Shown here: positions 6,520-10,904 of the stretch, piece by piece
Numbering within the stretch: the stretch's first letter is position 1
Layout: every line of letters begins with the position of its first letter
Source of the DNA: Planctomycetota bacterium
GTDB taxonomy: Bacteria; Planctomycetota; Phycisphaerae; Sedimentisphaerales; Anaerobacaceae
Reading direction: 5' to 3'
NCBI GenBank assembly: GCA_020344865.1
Contig: CP070830.1
Coordinates: forward strand, 2,273,851 to 2,284,754
DNA: 10,904 nt
Notes under the pieces: model-generated
The model's database searches: none
What the model was told of the DNA's origin: nothing
Seen by the model: only the letters and a program-made list of their open reading frames with translations
Translations under genes and position numbers: made by a program

Positions 6520-8811
6520 TCAGGATTTCGCTTTATCAGGCTGCCCTGCAGGCAGCAGAAGCATAGTCTTGTTGTTCCTCCTGCGAGTGGTTTTTGCTGA
6601 AGTGCGGCCACTATAGTATCCATACCCGTACCGGTTATAGCTATAACTACTGTGCACGCTATTGAGTATTGTGCCCAGTACCCTGACTTTAACCTGGGCC
6701 ATTCGCTCAAGGGTCTCTTTTAAATCCTGCTCTTCAGTATGGCCGGAGAAGCTGGTTAGAATAACTCCGTCGGCCATCCTTGCCCATATAAGTGCATCAG
6801 GGAATGCCAGTACAGGAGAAGTGTCAATAATCACGTGGTCGTACTCTTTTTCGATGGTATTAAGATACTTACCAATGTGAGGCTGTGAGAGCAACTCACA
6901 GGGGTCTGAGACATTTCGCGAATCCGCAGTCAGCACATCCAACCCCGCCACAGGTGTGGAGTGTGTAACATTTTCGAAGTCCTTTCCTGTTAGCACCTCC
7001 TGTAATCCCGTTGAACGCTTAGGCAGATTCAGTAGCCAGCGGATATCGGGTTTTCTTAAGTCACCGTCTACCAAAAGGACCTTTTTGCCCGCATTCGCCA
7101 AACTTGTTGCCAGATTAATGGCAAAGGTGGTTTTTCCATCGCGAACGCCGGGGCTTGTAACAACCAACTTTCGCGGGATACCGCCCCCATTGAGCAGACC
7201 AAGGTTTGTGCGAATAGTTTGGTAGTCCGTAGCCACCTGCTGAGGCAATTTTGGCGTGTCAAGATAATCGGGATTAGTAGTAGTGCCAATTATCCGGATT
7301 CCCACTCGTTTGGCGATATCGTCAGGGGTGTGGATGCTGTGGTCGCGTTTATCCCTGAGAAGACCAAGGAACATTCCACAAACCAAGGAACCAAGTACGA
7401 CAGCGGCAGAATACTTTAGTCGTTTGTTTGGGAGTGTGACGGTACTGGCGCGATACGCAACAGAGATTCTGGCGGGGCGTTTTCTTTCCATTTCAAGCTC
7501 CTGAATGCGGCGCTGCACGGTTTCGTAGAGGTCCTTTGTGAGGTTTAGCTGGTCCTTCAAGTCCTGAATGGCAAGTTGCTTTCGGCCCAGTTCAATCGTT
7601 TCAGTGTCTTCCTGAGCAAGCATAGTCTTGAGGCGCTTTTCGTAAGTAGCGGCCTGCTCCAACTCAGCTTTTATGTTTTCTAACTGGTCTTTGTCGCTTT
7701 TGGCCAATTCCTTAACTATCATTTGGTCAAAATTTTTGCCAACTTCGTGGCGGCGTTCCTCGAGTCGCTCCGTAAGCGCCTGCAGGAGGTCGGTCCTTCG
7801 CTGAAGCTCCGGGTTAGTAGGCGCTAAAGTCTGTTTTGCAACAATAAGAGACTCTTCGAGCCCAGCGACGTTCACAGTAAGAGTTTGAACCATCTGATCG
7901 GCGTTGAGGAAATCATATCGCAGCTTCAACAAATCTTCCGGGTTCATGCCCTGCTCCTTGGCGTTCTCAAGAAGATGCACCCGGGCCTCAAGTGCTATTT
8001 TGCGCATTTCGCTCCTTGTAAGTTCAGTCTGCAAGGCAGCGACTCGCTGCAGCATCATCTCCTGACGTCCGTCTAGGGCGTGAGTGCCGTATTCCTGAGC
8101 CATTTCCCGGATTGCGCGTCGTTGCCTTTCAAGTTTTCCGGTCAGAACCCTTCGTTCATCTTCGAGGACGGTTAGCTTTCGGTCTCCGCCCTCTGTTTCC
8201 TCCGAGACAACTATAGCCATATAGGCACGTACAAAGGCGTTTACTATTTGTGCCGCCTCATCGGCATCGGTATTTTTCATGTTTATTTTTATCAATTCGC
8301 TGTTGCGTTCGGCCATGACACTTAGCGTTCCACTGGTTATTGTGCTCCTCAAAGCGGCAATAGGGTCCATGGGTACCCGGCTGTCATCGTCATCTATTAG
8401 CGTGTCAAGAGCATTACGACCCCTTTCAAAGAACTTAAGGCTCTTGTCGGCGAGGTCATCAGCTACTCTCAGGAGGACTTTGTCGCTGGTAATAAGGTCG
8501 GCTTGGGTATTTTTAAAGTTGGTGTACATTGGAATTACACCCTCAGAGTCTCTATCGCTAAATAGGATGCTGGGGATGACGGGTGCGATGCGAATTGCAG
8601 CAGTGGCCTGATAAACAGGTTGCACGCGGAGCCACACGCCTGGTATGCCGATTGCGCACATTAGTACAAACACCACCAAGATTATACGCCATCGCCGAAG
8701 TATCGGCACAACCAAGGTTGTGCTGTCATCGTCTTCGATTCTGCCGGGATCTCCAAAGTAGGCAAGGTCTTGTGCAACCGGTCGTTCATGGTATTTCTTT
8801 ATATTTTCCAT
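6520..8811 (-). CDS. Polysaccharide co-polymerase / bacterial tyrosine autokinase (Wzc-like, Wzz domain plus BY-kinase)
   Basis: This 763-residue protein has the complete Wzc architecture. A cytoplasmic start is followed by a first membrane helix (about 42-62), a periplasmic Wzz region, a long charged coiled-coil stretch (about 205-445), a second helix (about 466-485) and a cytoplasmic P-loop kinase. Kinase motifs are Walker A PGVRDGKTT (554-562), Walker A' VLLVDGDLRKP (578-588) and Walker B HVIIDTSPV (659-667). A tyrosine cluster with Tyr723, 725, 728, 730, 732 and 733 lies near the C terminus, the site such kinases autophosphorylate. Cycling between phosphorylated and dephosphorylated oligomers controls chain length and export of exopolysaccharide. 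Kinase and adaptor sit on one chain, as in proteobacterial Wzc and exosortase-locus homologues. The Walker A loop has Arg-Asp where Gly-Glu is common. ATG 8811 is preceded by AAGGGG at suitable spacing. No partner phosphatase or outer-membrane exporter is visible here. Confidence 0.93.
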   Translation of the reverse strand: MENIKKYHERPVAQDLAYFGDPGRIEDDDSTTLVVPILRRWRIILVVFVLMCAIGIPGVWLRVQPVYQATAAIRIAPVIPSILFSDRDSEGVIPMYTNFKNTQADLITSDKVLLRVADDLADKSLKFFERGRNALDTLIDDDDSRVPMDPIAALRSTITSGTLSVMAERNSELIKINMKNTDADEAAQIVNAFVRAYMAIVVSEETEGGDRKLTVLEDERRVLTGKLERQRRAIREMAQEYGTHALDGRQEMMLQRVAALQTELTRSEMRKIALEARVHLLENAKEQGMNPEDLLKLRYDFLNADQMVQTLTVNVAGLEESLIVAKQTLAPTNPELQRRTDLLQALTERLEERRHEVGKNFDQMIVKELAKSDKDQLENIKAELEQAATYEKRLKTMLAQEDTETIELGRKQLAIQDLKDQLNLTKDLYETVQRRIQELEMERKRPARISVAYRASTVTLPNKRLKYSAAVVLGSLVCGMFLGLLRDKRDHSIHTPDDIAKRVGIRIIGTTTNPDYLDTPKLPQQVATDYQTIRTNLGLLNGGGIPRKLVVTSPGVRDGKTTFAINLATSLANAGKKVLLVDGDLRKPDIRWLLNLPKRSTGLQEVLTGKDFENVTHSTPVAGLDVLTADSRNVSDPCELLSQPHIGKYLNTIEKEYDHVIIDTSPVLAFPDALIWARMADGVILTSFSGHTEEQDLKETLERMAQVKVRVLGTILNSVHSSYSYNRYGYGYYSGRTSAKTTRRRNNKTMLLLPAGQPDKAKS

Positions 8812-8815
8812 TGTT

Positions 8816-8822
8816 TCCCCTT
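8816..8822 (-). promoter_or_regulatory. Ribosome binding site of the Wzc-like kinase gene
   Basis: The minus strand reads AAGGGGA in the 22-base gap between the exosortase stop and ATG 8811. The AAGG core is seven bases from the ATG. The context resembles the site of the TPR gene (AGGGAAAC). Confidence 0.7.
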
Positions 8823-8833
8823 TGTTTAAAAAA

Positions 8834-10834
8834 TTAGTTTACAGATTTTCTAATGATTACTGCCTGAAGTGTTTCTTCAGGAACGGTGGTTAGTTTCATC
8901 AAGAGCCACAGTTCAAAGATAACTACTGCAAGGGCCAACGGCATCATGGCGTATCCGCCGTAATCGTGGAATACTCCCTCCCACTTCTCCCCGGAAAGGA
9001 CTGTAAATGCAACTGCGGTAATTGTTAATCGGATTGTGTTGCACAGAAGCGCAATTGGAAGGCTGGAGAGAAGGACAATGAGTTTTTCCCACCAGGCTCT
9101 CTGCACCAGCAGGACCACCAAGCCGGTAATTACAACGAACGCCATGACCATCCTCAGTCCGTTGCAAGCCTCGGCAACAGCCACAGTGATGCCGTTAAGG
9201 CTTATTATGTTGCCCTCTCTCACGACACTGTAACCCAGCAATTCAAGGCAGAAAGCCGCCGAAGAAGTAGCCCAGCTTTGTAAGGGCAGCATTATGGCAT
9301 TGTGTACTGAGCGTGGCAGTGGGAGCATTAAGCCCAGGAAGAGCAACGTCGTAAAGGTTTTGCGGAAGACCGACCAGCCGAAAACGAGAAGCACCACTGC
9401 AGCAATACTTAGGAGAATGGACAGTCTTTCTGCTGAACTATACATAAAGAACAATCCAAAAAGCCTAAGGGCCTGAGACGCCACGAAGACAACAAGACCC
9501 CATATAGACGGCCTCATTGGAGTTTTGATTACTTCGTGCCGTCTCGACCACAAGACATAAAGAGCAAGGAAAGGCACCAGCAAGCCACTGGAGTATTCAT
9601 CGCTTCTCAGCCAGATTCCCCAGAGGTCTTTAAAGCCAGACCAATAAGACCAAAGGAAGGCAACGGCGATGGCCCCTATCACAAGTGTTTTTAGGATATT
9701 CGACATTAACTTCTTTGATTTAGCACAGCTTGGTAATGCTGCACCAATCGGATTTTCTGTCGGCTGTGTGACAACGCGCAGTTGATTCACTTTATCCTTT
9801 ATTAAGGACGCCGTTTTGTTTACCGCACTGCCGAGCCTGCTGTTGTGTTTACACACTACAACTTGATTCTCAATAATACCATCATCAGGTATTACTGCAT
9901 CATAATCGACCACGCAGCTACGGATTTGGCAGTTCTGTCCGACGGCCGAACCATCCCAAAGTACCGTGTTTTCCACAAAAGAGTTTTTGGCGATGGTGAC
10001 ATCTCTTCCAACTACTGCGGGCCCGAATATTATTGTCTCTTCTGAAATAGAAGCCCCATCCATAACTAAAACAGGTCCGTAAATTCGGGCGCTCCGCGCA
10101 ATTTTCTGGTTTCCGGCCAGCCAGACGTTGTCTGCACCGCTTTCTCGCCAGGGACAACCCCCCGTGTTTACATTGATGCCGTTGTGCAGATAGCCTGCAA
10201 TGGCGTCGAGATAGCCAAGTCGGTCACGAAAGTGTCCAATAGGTTTAGACAGAATGGCGGTGTTTATATTTCTGCCCGCCTGTACCATAGCTGGAATCAG
10301 GCCTTCCTTTATGTCGTAGTAACCTTCCTTTGGAATATAGTCAAGAACCGTTGGTTCGCAGATATAAATCTCCGATACGTCGCGAGCCATGCCACTATCG
10401 GTAACGCCAGGAGCAAACGCTACCGTCATATCGCACTGTTCGATACGGTGAGTCTCCAAGAGAGCATCGATATCAGGTGGTGATGTAATTGCGGCGGGCA
10501 GTACGAGCAGCAAGGAATCCTTATCGCCCTTAGCGGCATCTCTGATACATCCGGCTGTACCCACGGGCAGCGGCTCATCCAGGAACTTTAGTTTCATAAA
10601 CTTTATGTGGGCGACCGACTTGTCCAACAGTAAAGCGTCCCCGTTGGAAAAAATCACGGCCTCGGTTATTCCTTGATTCGACAGAGAACAAAGCAGACAT
10701 TCCAGTGCTGACTGATTCCCTATGGGCCACAGCGCTGTCGGCAGACGCGATGCCAACAGACATCGCCCGAAATCGCGACTACCCGCAAGTATTACAGCTT
10801 TAATATTTCCCGCTTTGACAGATTGTTTTGACAT
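8834..10834 (-). CDS. Exosortase with N-terminal nucleotidyltransferase-like and left-handed beta-helix domains (fusion)
   Basis: This 666-residue protein has three parts. Residues 11-220 resemble a sugar-1-phosphate nucleotidyltransferase (opening KAVILAG, later DEPLPVGTAG and EPTVLDYIP). Residues 243-328 are hexapeptide-type left-handed beta-helix repeats. After a polar linker, residues 377-650 form a multi-pass exosortase. The expected exosortase catalytic residues are visible: Cys557 in EACNGLR, Arg602 in NTIRL and His623 in FHDYGGY. Family members cut C-terminal sorting tags (PEP-CTERM type) in the inner membrane. The exosortase part alone has the family's usual size, so the front 376 residues are additional. 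The nucleotidyltransferase part looks inactive: the GxGTRL loop reads GSRDFGRCL, the lysine of PKALLP is Thr33, and the NGD metal motif reads PAA (113-115). The usual YSHG motif reads YSSG (414-417). ATG 10834 is chosen because no other in-frame start follows the upstream stop; it has no clear Shine-Dalgarno. It is the first gene of the operon, 22 bases before the kinase. The exosortase assignment is secure; the role of the front module is inference. Confidence 0.9.
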   Translation of the reverse strand: MSKQSVKAGNIKAVILAGSRDFGRCLLASRLPTALWPIGNQSALECLLCSLSNQGITEAVIFSNGDALLLDKSVAHIKFMKLKFLDEPLPVGTAGCIRDAAKGDKDSLLLVLPAAITSPPDIDALLETHRIEQCDMTVAFAPGVTDSGMARDVSEIYICEPTVLDYIPKEGYYDIKEGLIPAMVQAGRNINTAILSKPIGHFRDRLGYLDAIAGYLHNGINVNTGGCPWRESGADNVWLAGNQKIARSARIYGPVLVMDGASISEETIIFGPAVVGRDVTIAKNSFVENTVLWDGSAVGQNCQIRSCVVDYDAVIPDDGIIENQVVVCKHNSRLGSAVNKTASLIKDKVNQLRVVTQPTENPIGAALPSCAKSKKLMSNILKTLVIGAIAVAFLWSYWSGFKDLWGIWLRSDEYSSGLLVPFLALYVLWSRRHEVIKTPMRPSIWGLVVFVASQALRLFGLFFMYSSAERLSILLSIAAVVLLVFGWSVFRKTFTTLLFLGLMLPLPRSVHNAIMLPLQSWATSSAAFCLELLGYSVVREGNIISLNGITVAVAEACNGLRMVMAFVVITGLVVLLVQRAWWEKLIVLLSSLPIALLCNTIRLTITAVAFTVLSGEKWEGVFHDYGGYAMMPLALAVVIFELWLLMKLTTVPEETLQAVIIRKSVN
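9704..9706 (-). other. Possible internal start codon giving a stand-alone exosortase
   Basis: In-frame ATG (Met377 of the fusion) lies exactly at the junction between the polar linker and the first exosortase membrane helix. Starting here would give 290 residues, about the usual size of an exosortase. Upstream the minus strand reads AAAGAAGTTAATG, a purine-rich but weak ribosome binding site with short spacing. It may produce a second, shorter product or simply be a remnant of the gene before fusion. Confidence 0.25.
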
Positions 10835-10856
10835 TTCTAAATAAAGAATATAATAT
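10828..10856 (+). promoter_or_regulatory. Putative sigma70-like promoter pointing rightward, divergent from the operon
   Basis: The plus strand has TTGACA at 10828-10833 and TAATAT at 10851-10856, separated by 17 bases; an overlapping TATAAT at 10849-10854 has 15-base spacing. The -35 overlaps the exosortase start codon, so activity here could interfere with that gene. A short open frame begins at ATG 10879 and runs to the window edge. The region is AT-rich, so chance matches are possible. Confidence 0.35.
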
Positions 10857-10904
10857 CTGTAGCTGTATTCTCGTTTATATGTTTATGTGGGAACGAGCGG
10901 TTTA
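10835..10904 (-). promoter_or_regulatory. Presumed upstream region of the operon
   Basis: These 70 AT-rich bases precede the first gene. On the minus strand a -10-like TATTAT occurs at 10850-10855, but no matching -35 was found at the proper distance and no Shine-Dalgarno precedes ATG 10834. The operon promoter is probably here or just to the right, outside the window, but cannot be placed. Confidence 0.25.

Overview
The window is a single co-directional run of five genes on the minus strand that fills almost the whole sequence (about 34-10834). Read in the direction of transcription, the order is: a nucleotidyltransferase-like/beta-helix/exosortase fusion (10834-8834), a Wzc-type polysaccharide co-polymerase/tyrosine kinase (8811-6520), a nucleotidyltransferase-like/beta-helix/polyprenyl-phosphate sugar-phosphate transferase fusion (6467-4653), a 1392-residue membrane-anchored TPR protein (4616-438), and a small LuxR/GerE-type DNA-binding protein (435-34). 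Junctions are 22, 52, 36 and 2 bases, so the genes very probably form one operon. No RNA gene, insertion sequence, CRISPR array or long non-coding stretch was seen.

The set matches the core of an exosortase (PEP-CTERM/EpsH-type) locus, in which an exopolysaccharide system is physically linked to protein sorting. The sugar-phosphate transferase would start the lipid-linked glycan at the cytoplasmic face. The Wzc-like kinase would control chain length and export. The exosortase would cleave and probably transfer C-terminally tagged surface proteins. The TPR protein resembles the PrsT-type partner seen in such loci. The HTH protein is a candidate regulator of the locus. No PEP-CTERM substrate, EpsI partner, outer-membrane exporter, flippase or polymerase lies inside the window; they may be outside it.

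The unusual feature is that two different membrane enzymes of the operon, the exosortase and the sugar-phosphate transferase, each carry an N-terminal module resembling sugar-nucleotide pyrophosphorylases (nucleotidyltransferase fold plus hexapeptide left-handed beta-helix). In both copies the nucleotide-binding signature and the first metal aspartate look lost. The two copies can be aligned by eye along their length. This suggests a recruited, non-catalytic scaffold or sensor domain that tethers sorting and glycan initiation to the same ligand or to each other.

The organism is a Gram-negative-type bacterium: it has an exosortase, a Wzc-like kinase and a periplasmic TPR protein. G+C is moderate, a little under half by eye. 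Planctomycetota (Phycisphaerae and relatives) or another PVC-group lineage is plausible from exosortase distribution and gene style, but this is inference without a marker gene. The right edge (10835-10904) is AT-rich, holds the presumed operon promoter region, and shows a good sigma70-like promoter pointing out of the window. The left edge (1-33) shows no gene or terminator.
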